Of a DNA stretch of 64,000 nt, positions 43,015 to 51,554 are shown one piece after another. Made by a program: the position numbers and the translations under genes. Each line of letters starts with the position of its first letter. The first letter of the stretch is position 1. The notes beneath the pieces are model-generated. The model was not told where the DNA came from. It ran no database searches and worked only from the letters and a program-made list of their open reading frames with translations. Source of the stretch: Pedobacter foliorum (lineage in GTDB: Bacteria; Bacteroidota; Bacteroidia; Sphingobacteriales; Sphingobacteriaceae); assembly GCF_013266735.1 (NCBI RefSeq), contig NZ_JABSNU010000002.1, positions 248,001-312,000 on the forward strand, given 5' to 3'.

Positions 43015-43425
43015 TTAAATAAAATAACTTCGGACATTTTTCATGAAACTTTCCGGCGGTTGACAAGGCCTTCTGGTTTCTTTGTTTACGAAAACAAGTG
43101 TAGTTTTTCCGGTGTTAATTAGTTCTTTATTGTCATTGTAGATTTCGTAATCTACTGTTAATCTAACTGTTGGTAATTCGTTAACAATCGACTTTATGGT
43201 AAGTGTCTGATTATAAAACGCGGGCTTCAAAAACTTCGATTGAAACTCCAAAATCGGTAACATCACCCCATCTGCTTCCATCGATTCGTATGTGATACCC
43301 GAACAGGCTTCAAAACACTCTGTTCTGGCCAACTCATAATATTGAGCATAGTTGCTATGGTGTACTACGCCCATCTGATCGGTTTCTACATAACGAACTT
43401 TAACCGTGCTTTCGTGTACAAACAT
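43015..43425 (-). CDS. YbgC/FadM-type acyl-CoA thioesterase
   Basis: At 136 residues it is a single hot-dog fold. The N-terminal catalytic signature is VRYVETDQMGVVHHSNYAQY with the Asp and Tyr of this family, followed by long strand LPTVRLTVDYEIYNDNKELI. It hydrolyses acyl-CoA or acyl-ACP thioesters. It overlaps the mltG stop by one base and lies 3 bases before the yihY gene. Confidence 0.92.
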   Translation of the reverse strand: MFVHESTVKVRYVETDQMGVVHHSNYAQYYELARTECFEACSGITYESMEADGVMLPILEFQSKFLKPAFYNQTLTIKSIVNELPTVRLTVDYEIYNDNKELINTGKTTLVFVNKETRRPCQPPESFMKNVRSYFI

Positions 43426-44483
43426 TACTTAAAGATATTGCGTTTATTTAAAGCATCTCTATATTTTTTTGCATTCTTTTCATGTTCCTGAACAGTTACT
43501 GCAAAATTATGATAGCCCGAAAAATCTTCCTTAGCACACATATAAATATAGTTATTATTATCGCGGTTTAATACAGCATCAATAGCATTGATACTTGGCA
43601 TCATGATAGGGCCCGGAGGCAAACCAGCATATTTATAAGTATTGTATTTCGATTGCACACTTAAAAGTGAATTGGTAACACGTTTAACCGTAAAATCATT
43701 ATTAGCAAAAATAACAGTAGGATCAGCCTGAAGCAATATTCCTTTATTTAAGCGATTTAAGTACAAACCTGCAATAATTGGCATCTCTTTGTCGTATAAA
43801 GCCTCTGCATCAACAATTGAAGCTAAAATAGAAACCTGAATAGGAGTAAGGTTTAATGAAGCAGCTTTTTGTTTACGCTCCGCATTCCAGAACTTATTGT
43901 ATTCAGTGTGCATTCTATCAAAAAACTCAGGCGCTGAAATATTCCAGTACATTTCGTATGTATTAGGAATGAACATTACGTAGCTGTTATCTTTATTGAA
44001 ACCATACTTTTCAAGTAAAGCAGCAGAGTCAAGCAGGTTGATGAAAGTTAAAGAATCCGGTTCAAGATTTCTTGCCAGATAGCCCGCAAAGTTTTCCTTT
44101 TTTCTTAAGTTTTGAAACTTAAGTTTTACAGGATCCTGATTACCAGATTTCAACATATTAATAATGCTGCGGTTACTCATCCCTTTTGTCAGTTTATAGC
44201 GACCTGGTTTTAGAGAACGCGCAAGTTGCATTTTACCCGATGCTTCGCTAAAAGTACCTATGTCAGTTAACATATCTTTTAGTTTAATCTCTTTAAAAAC
44301 GTCGTCAATATTGTATCCTGTTCTTACGTACAAATATTTTTCGTTGCCCGTAACGTTCGGAGCCATGTACACTTTATATAGTTTTAGTCCGTAAAAGCCA
44401 CCAGCAATTAAAACAACCAATAGTACGCCTAATATTACTTTGGTGCTTTTTTTAAGGCCTGTTTTGTTTTCTTCGTTTGACAT
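43425..44483 (-). CDS. mltG: MltG endolytic murein transglycosylase
   Basis: At 352 residues it has one N-terminal membrane helix (about 17-35), a LysM-like region and the YceG/MltG catalytic domain (about 80-345). Typical segments are PNTYEMYWNISAPEFFDRM, AGLYLNRLNKGILLQADPTV and the end part GLPPGPIMMPS. It cuts nascent peptidoglycan to set strand length. In the catalytic segment it reads ASIVDAEALYDKEMP where many relatives have a Glu in place of this Asp (VEKE), so the catalytic acid needs checking. It lies between the PASTA and thioesterase genes. Confidence 0.93.
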   Translation of the reverse strand: MSNEENKTGLKKSTKVILGVLLVVLIAGGFYGLKLYKVYMAPNVTGNEKYLYVRTGYNIDDVFKEIKLKDMLTDIGTFSEASGKMQLARSLKPGRYKLTKGMSNRSIINMLKSGNQDPVKLKFQNLRKKENFAGYLARNLEPDSLTFINLLDSAALLEKYGFNKDNSYVMFIPNTYEMYWNISAPEFFDRMHTEYNKFWNAERKQKAASLNLTPIQVSILASIVDAEALYDKEMPIIAGLYLNRLNKGILLQADPTVIFANNDFTVKRVTNSLLSVQSKYNTYKYAGLPPGPIMMPSINAIDAVLNRDNNNYIYMCAKEDFSGYHNFAVTVQEHEKNAKKYRDALNKRNIFK

Positions 44484-44500
44484 ATGTAAATGATAGTGAA

Positions 44501-45271
44501 TTATTTCTTATTAGATAGTGTAATGTTTACCGGTGTGCCAATTTTAACTTTAGTTACAGAATCAGTTGCAAATGGATCCTGCTTAATAATTACAGCATTT
44601 GCTGAATCTGTTATAGTGCCTTCATAACTAACTGTTCCAAGATTTAGCATTGCGCCATTTCTTAATGCAAATATTGCTTCGTCTTTAGTTAAACCAACTA
44701 ATGTTGGAATATCTACTTCTTCATTTCCTTGTCCATTGCTCAATAAAAAGTCTATTCTCGACCCTTTAGGGATCATTTCTCCAGCTTTAATCGGTTGGTT
44801 GCCAAATGAAACTTCTAATACAACATCCTTACTCACATCTGGTTTATATGTAGTGTCTCCAAGTTTCAAGCCATAACTTTCAATTATACCTTGTGCCTGC
44901 TTAAATGATTTAAATAACACGTCTGGAAATTTCACATTAGGCGCTTTATTCATACTTACCGTAAGGTAAATGGTTCTGTTGTCTTTTACAAAAGTTGCAG
45001 GATTCGGGTCCTGATCTATCACAGTTCCCGGAGGAGTGTCCATAATGTACACCGAATCTACTTCATAGCGTAATCCTAATTGCTCTAATTTACTAACTGC
45101 TTGCGTAAGTGATAATCCTTTAAGTGCAGGTACATTTAAACCCTGTCCATGTTTGGTATAATACCTTAAGCTAAAGAAGGCGATGGATAGAATTACTGCA
45201 ACAGTGATTGCTGCAGCGAGAAAGTTATTTCTGAATGATTTTGTTTTTAAATAAGATATGAATTTGCCCAT
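44501..45271 (-). CDS. Membrane-anchored PASTA-domain protein
   Basis: The 256 residues have a short basic start, one membrane helix (about 16-34) and three PASTA repeats (about 40-110, 112-182 and 184-255). They are marked by LNVPALKGLSLTQAVSKLE, VLFKSFKQAQGIIESYGLKL and VDIPTLVGLTKDEAIFALRN. There is no kinase domain, so this is a free-standing PASTA protein that probably binds peptidoglycan. It is the first gene of the operon that includes mltG, which fits a role in wall synthesis. A -7 element lies at 45301. Confidence 0.9.
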   Translation of the reverse strand: MGKFISYLKTKSFRNNFLAAAITVAVILSIAFFSLRYYTKHGQGLNVPALKGLSLTQAVSKLEQLGLRYEVDSVYIMDTPPGTVIDQDPNPATFVKDNRTIYLTVSMNKAPNVKFPDVLFKSFKQAQGIIESYGLKLGDTTYKPDVSKDVVLEVSFGNQPIKAGEMIPKGSRIDFLLSNGQGNEEVDIPTLVGLTKDEAIFALRNGAMLNLGTVSYEGTITDSANAVIIKQDPFATDSVTKVKIGTPVNITLSNKK

Positions 45272-45300
45272 GCGTTTTTCTCTTCTGAAAGTATTGCGCT

Positions 45301-45308
45301 CAAATTTA
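45301..45308 (-). promoter_or_regulatory. -7 promoter element for the PASTA-mltG operon
   Basis: Minus-strand TAAATTTG matches TAnnTTTG, 30 bases upstream of ATG 45271. It shares the divergent gap with the ddl promoter. Confidence 0.55.
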
Positions 45309-45359
45309 GATTAAAATAATATTTTATTGGAATTAAAATAACATCTGCACCAACTAATT

Positions 45360-45367
45360 TATATTTG
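45360..45367 (+). promoter_or_regulatory. -7 promoter element for ddl
   Basis: TATATTTG matches TAnnTTTG, ending 25 bases before ATG 45393. Confidence 0.6.
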
Positions 45368-45392
45368 TGTGCGCAATCAATACGATTAGAAT

Positions 45393-46379
45393 ATGAAGAA
45401 AACAATAGCATTGCTAACCGGAGGCACTACAGGCGAATGGGTAGTGTCAGTTAAAAGTGCCGCCACTATAGCACAAAATTTAGATGCCAGTAAGTTCGAT
45501 GTTTATAAAATTATGCTTACTCAGCAGGGTTGGTTTTATGAACCTGCTGATTCTGTAAAGATAGAGGTAGACCGCAATGATTTTTCTATTACCATAAAAG
45601 GTAGAAAAATAATGTTTGAAGGTGTATTTATAGCTATACATGGAGCACCTGGAGAAGACGGGAAATTGCAAGGGTATTTTGATATGCTTAATATCCCTTA
45701 TACAACTTGCGATGCGCTTACTTCTGCCATTACCATGAACAAAGGTTATACAAAGGCAATTGTACAGGGAATAGATCAGTTGCATGTGGCTAAATCTGCT
45801 CAAATCTTTAAAAATGCACCATACGATTTAACTCAGCTTAAAAAAGATCTTAAGTTACCATACTTTGTTAAGCCAAATAATGGTGGTAGTAGTATTGGGA
45901 TGAGTAAAGTAAGTCATGGTAATGATCTGGAAAAGGCACTTGAAAAAGCTTTTCATGAAGATAATCAAATTCTGATTGAGGAATTTATCTCAGGCAGAGA
46001 GTTTACTGTTGGCGTTGTAAAGCTTGATGGTAAGATAAAAGTATTGCCAATTACAGAGGTCGAAACTGCTAAAGAGTTTTTTGATTTCGAAGCAAAGTAT
46101 ACTCCCGGTGTTGCGACAGAAACAACTCCTGCGCCAGTTAAGCCTGAAACCAGAGATAGGGTAGCGAAAATTGCTGAGGCTGTTTATGTTAAGTTAAACT
46201 GTCGTGGTGTAGTTCGCATCGATTTTATTCTGACTGAAGATGAAGGTGATTTCTATTTCATAGAGATAAATACCATACCAGGCCAAACGGCTACTAGTTT
46301 TATCCCTCAGCAAGTTGCCGTTATGGGAATGAAGCTAAGTGATTTTTATACAAAGTTGATTAAAGAGACAATAGGGTAG
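45393..46379 (+). CDS. ddl: D-alanine--D-alanine ligase
   Basis: At 328 residues it has the ATP-grasp layout of Ddl enzymes: an N-terminal domain with AIHGAPGEDGKLQG, a central domain with LKLPYFVKPNNGGSSIGMSK (ATP loop), LIEEFISGREFTVGVV, and a C-terminal YFIEINTIPGQTATSFIPQQ. It makes the D-Ala-D-Ala dipeptide for the cell wall. It is divergent from the PASTA-mltG operon, which also serves the wall. Length and motifs look normal. Confidence 0.97.
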   Translation: MKKTIALLTGGTTGEWVVSVKSAATIAQNLDASKFDVYKIMLTQQGWFYEPADSVKIEVDRNDFSITIKGRKIMFEGVFIAIHGAPGEDGKLQGYFDMLNIPYTTCDALTSAITMNKGYTKAIVQGIDQLHVAKSAQIFKNAPYDLTQLKKDLKLPYFVKPNNGGSSIGMSKVSHGNDLEKALEKAFHEDNQILIEEFISGREFTVGVVKLDGKIKVLPITEVETAKEFFDFEAKYTPGVATETTPAPVKPETRDRVAKIAEAVYVKLNCRGVVRIDFILTEDEGDFYFIEINTIPGQTATSFIPQQVAVMGMKLSDFYTKLIKETIG

Positions 46380-46424
46380 TGGTAGTTGTAGTTTGGAATT
46401 GTGGTTGTAGTTTGCAATTAAACA

Positions 46425-46528
46425 CGTCATCCTGAATTTATTTCAGGACCTCGCACCAGCTATTAAGCAACCTGCTAGTGCGAGGTCCTGATACCGGCCT
46501 TCGCCGGCATGACGAATTCAGGATGACG
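46425..46528. repeat. Dispersed palindromic repeat, copy 2
   Basis: It opens CGTCATCCTGAATTTATTTC and ends with the complement, with GACCTCGCAC and its complement facing each other inside. It lies in the convergent gap between ddl and the outer membrane protein gene. A short degenerate GTAGTTTG repeat precedes it (46384-46420). Confidence 0.85.
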
Positions 46529-46533
46529 ATCGA

Positions 46534-47322
46534 TTAAAACCTAACCCCTACACTAATACCGGCTCTTAACCCTGCCCAAGGCCCATTAAAACTAACTTTC
46601 GCTCCATTACCATTTACAGTAGATTTAGTTTTTACGATTGGTAAGTCACTTAAATCTTCCAAAGTATCACGTAAAGCCTGCTGCTCCTCCGGACTTAAAG
46701 TCTTATTGCCAGAAATATCTCCACTAGAAGAACCATAATTTGGACCTAATATCCACCAGTCGATGGCAACTCTTTTGCCTATAATCCATTGGGAACCAAA
46801 AAGTACACCGCCTGTAAAAGCGGTAATGTTTCCTTCAAGCGGCATTGTTTCCGTTCTGATGTCGTGTGTAGCTGGATCTTCAACTTCAAAATCAAAGGGA
46901 ACCTCTGCACTATATGTAGCGTATCTGACAAAAGGAGCTACATAGAACCCTTTAAAAAATCCTTGCCCCAAATAGAACCTCACCTCTGGAGTAATCGCGA
47001 AGTTGCTTGTTTTAAATTTCTTGATATTTTCTCTTAACTGATCGTCGTCTTTAATTTGATCTTCAATTACAGAGCTAAATGGAAGCTTTGATTTAGGCGA
47101 GAACCTGATACCAACCGCCACTGAGATTTTTGGCTTTATTAACCGCTCATATTGAAAAGAGTAATTCTTTAAAAGAAGCGCAGGGATATTCCATTTAACT
47201 ATGTTTTTTTGGTCAGATTCATCGTCATCTGAACGCTGAGCTTTTACGCTTGTTGTACTCGCGATTAAAAGCAAAATCATCCCACTTAAAAGTGTGATAG
47301 TTTTAGTAGAATTACGTCTCAT
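46534..47322 (-). CDS. Outer-membrane protein (DUF3575-like)
   Basis: The 262 residues have a signal peptide (about 1-28, ending VKAQ) and a beta-barrel body. The body opens WNIPALLLKNYSFQYERLIK and SVAVGIRFSPKSKLPF, with KGFYVAPFVRYATYSAEVPF in the middle and an aromatic end GISVGVRF. This is the pattern of small DUF3575-type outer membrane proteins. The N-terminal acidic stretch (DDDESDQ) is solvent exposed. Function unknown. Divergent from the Crp gene. Confidence 0.82.
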   Translation of the reverse strand: MRRNSTKTITLLSGMILLLIASTTSVKAQRSDDDESDQKNIVKWNIPALLLKNYSFQYERLIKPKISVAVGIRFSPKSKLPFSSVIEDQIKDDDQLRENIKKFKTSNFAITPEVRFYLGQGFFKGFYVAPFVRYATYSAEVPFDFEVEDPATHDIRTETMPLEGNITAFTGGVLFGSQWIIGKRVAIDWWILGPNYGSSSGDISGNKTLSPEEQQALRDTLEDLSDLPIVKTKSTVNGNGAKVSFNGPWAGLRAGISVGVRF

Positions 47323-47451
47323 AAATTTCCCTTTTAGTTATTATCCTATTTCCTCTAAGTTACATATGGATAGTGCTTGAAAAAAATACCCATTAGTAGG
47401 TATTTTTTTAAGGGTATGCTTATCTTAGTAAATCAAGTTTTGCTGCAAATC

Positions 47452-48033
47452 ATGACGATTAAGTATTTATTAGACAGTAATTTTAAGCCAACATCTTATG
47501 AAAAAGGAGATGTAATTTACGAACCGGGAGCTCAACCACGAGCTGTTTATTTTATAAAAAGCGGTAAAGTGAGGATGGTTACGGTAAATGATGATGGCAA
47601 AGAATTTATTCAGGGCATCTTTAAAACGAATGAATATTTTGGCGAACCGGCATTATTACTTAATAAGCCGTATTTGGCATATACAATAGCTACTCAGGAT
47701 TCAGAAATTATAGCGGTAAAGGGCGATGATTTTCTTAAAATGCTAAAGGATCATCCGGATTTTAGTATGAAGCTTATTCAAACACTAAGTCATCGTTTGT
47801 TCTACAAATCTATGATGCTTGAGGAGTTGGCAAATGAGCATGCAGAACACAGAATCAGAACATTAGTGGCTTACCTTTTTAAAGATGTAGAGCATGGGCA
47901 GGAGTTAAAAATAACAAGGCAGCAGCTTGCAGATATGAGTGGATTAAGGGTTGAAACAGTAATTCGCATCATTAAAAAGCTGTCAGATCAGAAGGAATTG
48001 AAGCTGATAAGAGGTAAAATCATTAAGATTTAA
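47452..48033 (+). CDS. Crp/Fnr-family regulator with intact HTH
   Basis: I take ATG 47452 (MTIKYLLDSN), giving 193 residues; upstream starts at 47416 and 47377 would add poorly conserved residues. A cyclic-nucleotide-binding fold (about 1-115, VIYEPGAQPRAVYFIKSGKV, then YFGEPALLLNKP) is followed by a winged helix (about 125-193, ITRQQLADMSGLRVETVIRI). No cysteine cluster is seen. Its targets are unknown; the DUF983 gene follows after 64 bases. Confidence 0.9.
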   Translation: MTIKYLLDSNFKPTSYEKGDVIYEPGAQPRAVYFIKSGKVRMVTVNDDGKEFIQGIFKTNEYFGEPALLLNKPYLAYTIATQDSEIIAVKGDDFLKMLKDHPDFSMKLIQTLSHRLFYKSMMLEELANEHAEHRIRTLVAYLFKDVEHGQELKITRQQLADMSGLRVETVIRIIKKLSDQKELKLIRGKIIKI

Positions 48034-48097
48034 GTATGATCTGGATCATAAATTAAATGTTTAATGTATCGTATTTTTGTATCATAATATTAAAGTT

Positions 48098-48502
48098 ATG
48101 AAACCAATATCAAAAATACAGGCAGTTGTTGAGTGTAAATGTCCAAGATGCAGAAAAGGCCAAATATTTTCGGGTAAGCTTTATGCTTTTAAAGGACAAA
48201 CAACTAATGAGTATTGTCCAGTTTGTAACCTTCGCTTCGAAAGGGAACCAGGCTTTTTCTATGTAGCAATGTTTATTAGCTACGCAATGAACGTTGCAGA
48301 AATGATTACCATCGCCGTTGCCACATATATATTAGGGCTTGAGCTCACTTACGAGAATCTGTGGATCTTTGTAGCAATTATTATGGTTGGAGTATTTCTT
48401 TTTGCTCCGCTAAACTATCGTTATTCCAGAGTGTTTTTGCTTCATTGGCTTACACCTGGTTTAGGGTATGTTCCTGGAGTTGAAACAGCTAAAGTGAATT
48501 AG
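48098..48502 (+). CDS. DUF983 family protein
   Basis: At 134 residues it has an N-terminal zinc-ribbon-like part with two CxxC pairs (VECKCPRCRKG and EYCPVCNLRF), followed by two membrane helices (about 60-110) that start GFFYVAMFISYAMNVAEMI. The ATG at 48098 is preferred to the TTG at 48077. The family is widespread and uncharacterised. Confidence 0.9.
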   Translation: MKPISKIQAVVECKCPRCRKGQIFSGKLYAFKGQTTNEYCPVCNLRFEREPGFFYVAMFISYAMNVAEMITIAVATYILGLELTYENLWIFVAIIMVGVFLFAPLNYRYSRVFLLHWLTPGLGYVPGVETAKVN

Positions 48503-48509
48503 GTGTTGA

Positions 48510-48718
48510 TTTCGTTATAGATTTTGACACAGGTTGTCACATTTCGTTAGAGGCTATCACCTTTCGACATAGGTCGTCATTCTGAATTTATTTCAGAACC
48601 TCGCACCAGTAAGTCAAGAATGACAAGTGAGGGGTTCTGAAATAAATTCAGAATGACGATGTTAATAATTAGCAAAAGGTGACGACCTGTAACGAAAGGT
48701 GATGACCCGTGTCGAAAT
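48510..48718. repeat. Compound palindrome with nested dispersed repeat (copy 3)
   Basis: An outer family of about 20-base units (TTTCG-x-x-A-x-AGGTCGTCAC) occurs several times on the left (48510-48580) and, inverted, on the right (48673-48718). The inner core at 48575-48658 is the dispersed repeat seen at 15884, with CATTCTGAATTTATTTCAGA in place of the usual CATCCTG. It lies between the DUF983 and MATE genes. Confidence 0.75.
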
Positions 48719-48733
48719 ATGCGACCAAATGCG

Positions 48734-50161
48734 CTATACCTTTATAGTCTTCCAACGGCCAATTTTAAACAGGATATAACCCGCTACCGCTATACCCGTT
48801 TCGGCAACAGGAATGGCGATAAATACACCTACAGGCCCCAATCCCATATCTTTGGCTAAAAAGTAGCCCAAAGGAATCTGGAATAACCAAAATCCGAAAA
48901 GGTTAACCCAAGTAGGTGTCCATGTATCTCCGGCGCCGTTAAACGTACTAATCAGTACCATACCGATTCCATAAAATATGTACCCAAGGCTCATAATTTG
49001 AAGGGCATTTTTGGCAACATCCTGTATCAAAACGTCGTTAGTAAAAAACGATATAAAATACCTGCCAACTCCAAAGGTTAATCCCATAACCAAAACCATG
49101 TAAATTACTATGTACTTAGCGGTTTTCATTACCGATTGTTCAGCACGATCAATGCGTTTTGCGCCAAGATTCTGACCAACCAATGTAGCTGCAGCATTAC
49201 TCATTCCCCAGGCCGGAAGCATAAAGAACATCATTAGCCTTAAAGCCGTTTGGTAACCTGCCGATCCATGATCACCACCAGTAGTAGCCACAAGTTGCGC
49301 TAAAAATATCCAGCTGCACGATGCAATAACAAATTGGAAAATGCCCGGTGTAGCAATTTTTAATAATGCTTTTATCTGTTCCCAATGAGGTTTAAAATAA
49401 TGCAACTGTACTTTTAAAAGACTTTTTCCGCTTGCAAGGTGATAAACCTGATAACAAACACCAATGCCTCGTCCGATGGTTGTTGCCATTGCGGCACCTG
49501 TTAATCCAAACGCCGGTATTGGTCCAAAACCATTAATTAAAACCGGACATAGAATGATGTTGGCAATATTGGCAATCCACAAACTTTTCATGGCTATAGC
49601 TGCATTACCCGCACCCCTAAAAATTCCGTTTATAAGAAAAAGCAATACAATGATAATGCTGCCACCCATCATAATGCGCATAAATGTTGTGCCTTGTGCG
49701 GCTGTTTCTGCCGATGCACCCATTAGCAATAAAATGTCTGTAGCGTAAATAAGTCCGATAACGCTGATAATCACATTAAAAAATACAGCAATTATGATGG
49801 CCTGCATACCTGCTTTTGCGGCAGCTGCCGGATCTTTTTCGCCGATTCTTCTGGCGACAACGGCTGTTGCGGCCATGCTCATGCCTATGGCAAGTGAATA
49901 GATAACAGTAAGTACAGATTCTGTTAGCCCTACAGTTTGTATAGCGTGACTGCTGTTGTGCAAATGGCCTACAAAGTAAAGATCTACCAGTGCAAAAACA
50001 GATTCCATAGCCATTTCCAACATCATCGGGATGGCTAGTAAAATAACTGCTTTACGGATACTTCCTTGCGTAAAATCGAGTTCTTCGCCTTTGAGGGCTT
50101 GTTTAATAAGTGTAAAAATTTGAGATAGCTTGCCTATTGAAGCTGTATTTTGTTCTAACAT
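48734..50161 (-). CDS. MATE-family efflux transporter
   Basis: The 475 residues form twelve membrane helices. Family segments are IRKAVILLAIPMMLEMAMES near the start, TVVARR-like loop ATAVVARRIGEKDPAAAAKA, GAGNAAIAMKSL in the middle and STFNGAGDTWTPTWVNLFGF in the second half. It exports cationic drugs or metabolites with Na+ or H+. The substrate is unknown. It follows the thioesterase at 50527 on the same strand, separated by 365 bases with a strong hairpin. Confidence 0.95.
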   Translation of the reverse strand: MLEQNTASIGKLSQIFTLIKQALKGEELDFTQGSIRKAVILLAIPMMLEMAMESVFALVDLYFVGHLHNSSHAIQTVGLTESVLTVIYSLAIGMSMAATAVVARRIGEKDPAAAAKAGMQAIIIAVFFNVIISVIGLIYATDILLLMGASAETAAQGTTFMRIMMGGSIIIVLLFLINGIFRGAGNAAIAMKSLWIANIANIILCPVLINGFGPIPAFGLTGAAMATTIGRGIGVCYQVYHLASGKSLLKVQLHYFKPHWEQIKALLKIATPGIFQFVIASCSWIFLAQLVATTGGDHGSAGYQTALRLMMFFMLPAWGMSNAAATLVGQNLGAKRIDRAEQSVMKTAKYIVIYMVLVMGLTFGVGRYFISFFTNDVLIQDVAKNALQIMSLGYIFYGIGMVLISTFNGAGDTWTPTWVNLFGFWLFQIPLGYFLAKDMGLGPVGVFIAIPVAETGIAVAGYILFKIGRWKTIKV

Positions 50162-50418
50162 TGGGTAGGGAAAAAAGTAGTAAATAAACCGTGTTCAGCA
50201 AGAAATGCTGTATCTTTATTTTCGTGAAAAGGTGGAGTCCTTGGTTTTTTAGAACCTCAAACGGACTGCAAATACTTTCATCGTAATGCGGTTGAGTTAA
50301 AAAACAAATATATATTATTTACAAATATAATTCTAGCTTTTTTAAAATTTTAATTAAAACTTTCTGGGAGAGAAGTCTTGTTCTTGTCTTGAATCGGACT
50401 GGAGTCAGTCCACAGTGA

Positions 50419-50469
50419 GTCCACAGTCAGTCCACGTTTTTCTAGGAAAAAGGTGGACTGACTGTGGAC
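50419..50469. repeat. Perfect long hairpin built from GTCCAC repeats
   Basis: Arms GTCCACAGTCAGTCCAC and its complement (17 bases) flank a nearly symmetrical TTTTTC-TA-GGAAAAA centre. A further GTCAGTCCACAGT unit lies immediately left (50404-50416). It is in the 365-base gap between two minus-strand genes and could end the thioesterase transcript or be a mobile repeat. I see no other feature in 50162-50526. Confidence 0.65.
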
Positions 50470-50526
50470 GCAAGGTTTATCGAATGTGGAATGAATGGGA
50501 GGGACTATGGAGTTAGTATTAAGCAG

Positions 50527-50946
50527 TTAAATACTGTATGCTTTTATCATTTCTTCGTTTACCTTGCAACCTTTTCCGGTGGTGGTGTCAATCATTACAT
50601 AATCGAACCAACCATCAGAAGCAATTTTTCCGGTTCTTTTGTTCTCAATTTCAAACTGCACACGGCAGCCTTTTTCATTGATAGTTAAAATTCCGGTACG
50701 AATAGCAATCACATCGCCAAGAATAAGCGGGCGTTTAAAATCTACCAGTGCAGTACGAACTACCCATCCGAAACCACTGTTTAAAAACGATTCCATGGGC
50801 ATTTTATAAAATTCGGCCATCTGATCATAACGCGCAGCAAGTACGTAATCAAAATATTTGCTGTTATGTACATGATTAAACATGTCTATATCATCAGGAC
50901 GTACCTTTAGTTCACTTTCGAAAATACTGTATTGGGTTTTTTCCAT
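50527..50946 (-). CDS. Acyl-CoA thioesterase (hot-dog fold)
   Basis: At 139 residues it has the 4HBT signature VRPDDIDMFNHVHNSKYFDY with catalytic Asp, followed by VRTALVDFKRPLILGDVIAI. It is similar in fold to the YbgC-like protein at 43015 but is not a close copy. It hydrolyses an acyl-CoA or aryl-CoA thioester. A -7 element (TATTTTTG, 50967-50974, minus strand) lies 20 bases upstream of the ATG. Confidence 0.9.
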   Translation of the reverse strand: MEKTQYSIFESELKVRPDDIDMFNHVHNSKYFDYVLAARYDQMAEFYKMPMESFLNSGFGWVVRTALVDFKRPLILGDVIAIRTGILTINEKGCRVQFEIENKRTGKIASDGWFDYVMIDTTTGKGCKVNEEMIKAYSI

Positions 50947-51022
50947 AAAATAAGTTGTTACTGCAACAAAAATAGGATTTAGGAATGGGCAATTTATGGT
51001 CAGATCAAATTTTTACCCCTAC

Positions 51023-51053
51023 TTGTTAATCTTTAAAACTTACACTATCTTTG
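51023..51053 (+). promoter_or_regulatory. Promoter of rpsO
   Basis: TTG at 51023-51025 and TATCTTTG at 51046-51053 (start-to-start distance 23) match the Bacteroidetes -33/-7 pattern closely, giving a leader of about 35 bases to ATG 51096. Confidence 0.75.
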
Positions 51054-51095
51054 CACGCAATTAATTAATCATTTAAACTTTAGTATCATTCAAGA

Positions 51096-51398
51096 ATGTA
51101 TTTAAGTAAAGAAAAGAAAGCTGAAATCTTTAAACAGCATGGTGAAGTAGAAACTAACACAGGTTCTGCAGAAGGTCAAGTAGCGTTATTTACATACCGC
51201 ATTGCTCACTTAACTGAGCACTTAAAGAAAAATCGTAAAGATTTCTCTACTCAGTTATCACTACAAAAATTAGTAGGTAAACGTCGTGGTATTTTGGCAT
51301 ATCTATTTAAAAAAGATATTGGTCGCTACCGTGCTATCATTAAGGCTTTAGGTCTAAGAGATATCATCAAACCTTTGGGGTCGAAAGACAACAAATAA
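51096..51398 (+). CDS. rpsO: 30S ribosomal protein S15
   Basis: The protein has 100 residues with the S15 core: GEVETNTGSAEGQVALFTYR, HLTEHLKKNRKD and VGKRRGILAYLFKKD, then GRYRAIIKALGLRD. It binds 16S rRNA helices 20-22 early in 30S assembly. The classic protein ends about at LGLR, near 89 residues; here an 11-residue tail (IIKPLGSKDNK) follows. It precedes pnp, the usual order, but a strong terminator separates them. Confidence 0.97.
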   Translation: MYLSKEKKAEIFKQHGEVETNTGSAEGQVALFTYRIAHLTEHLKKNRKDFSTQLSLQKLVGKRRGILAYLFKKDIGRYRAIIKALGLRDIIKPLGSKDNK

Positions 51399-51414
51399 GC
51401 GTAATTGTATCAGG

Positions 51415-51444
51415 AAAAGCCATTCTTTAGAGAATGGCTTTTTT
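51415..51444 (+). terminator. Terminator after rpsO
   Basis: AAAAGCCATTC, TTTA loop, GAGAATGGCTTTTTT: a textbook stem with a U6 tail. Confidence 0.9.
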
Positions 51445-51554
51445 AATTTAATGATGAAATTGTTTGAGTTTTATCTTAAGTTTGGAAAATAAAAAAACAA
51501 CAATATATAAACAAGGTGTATCGAAAGAGGAAAATGCACCACAACAATTATTAA

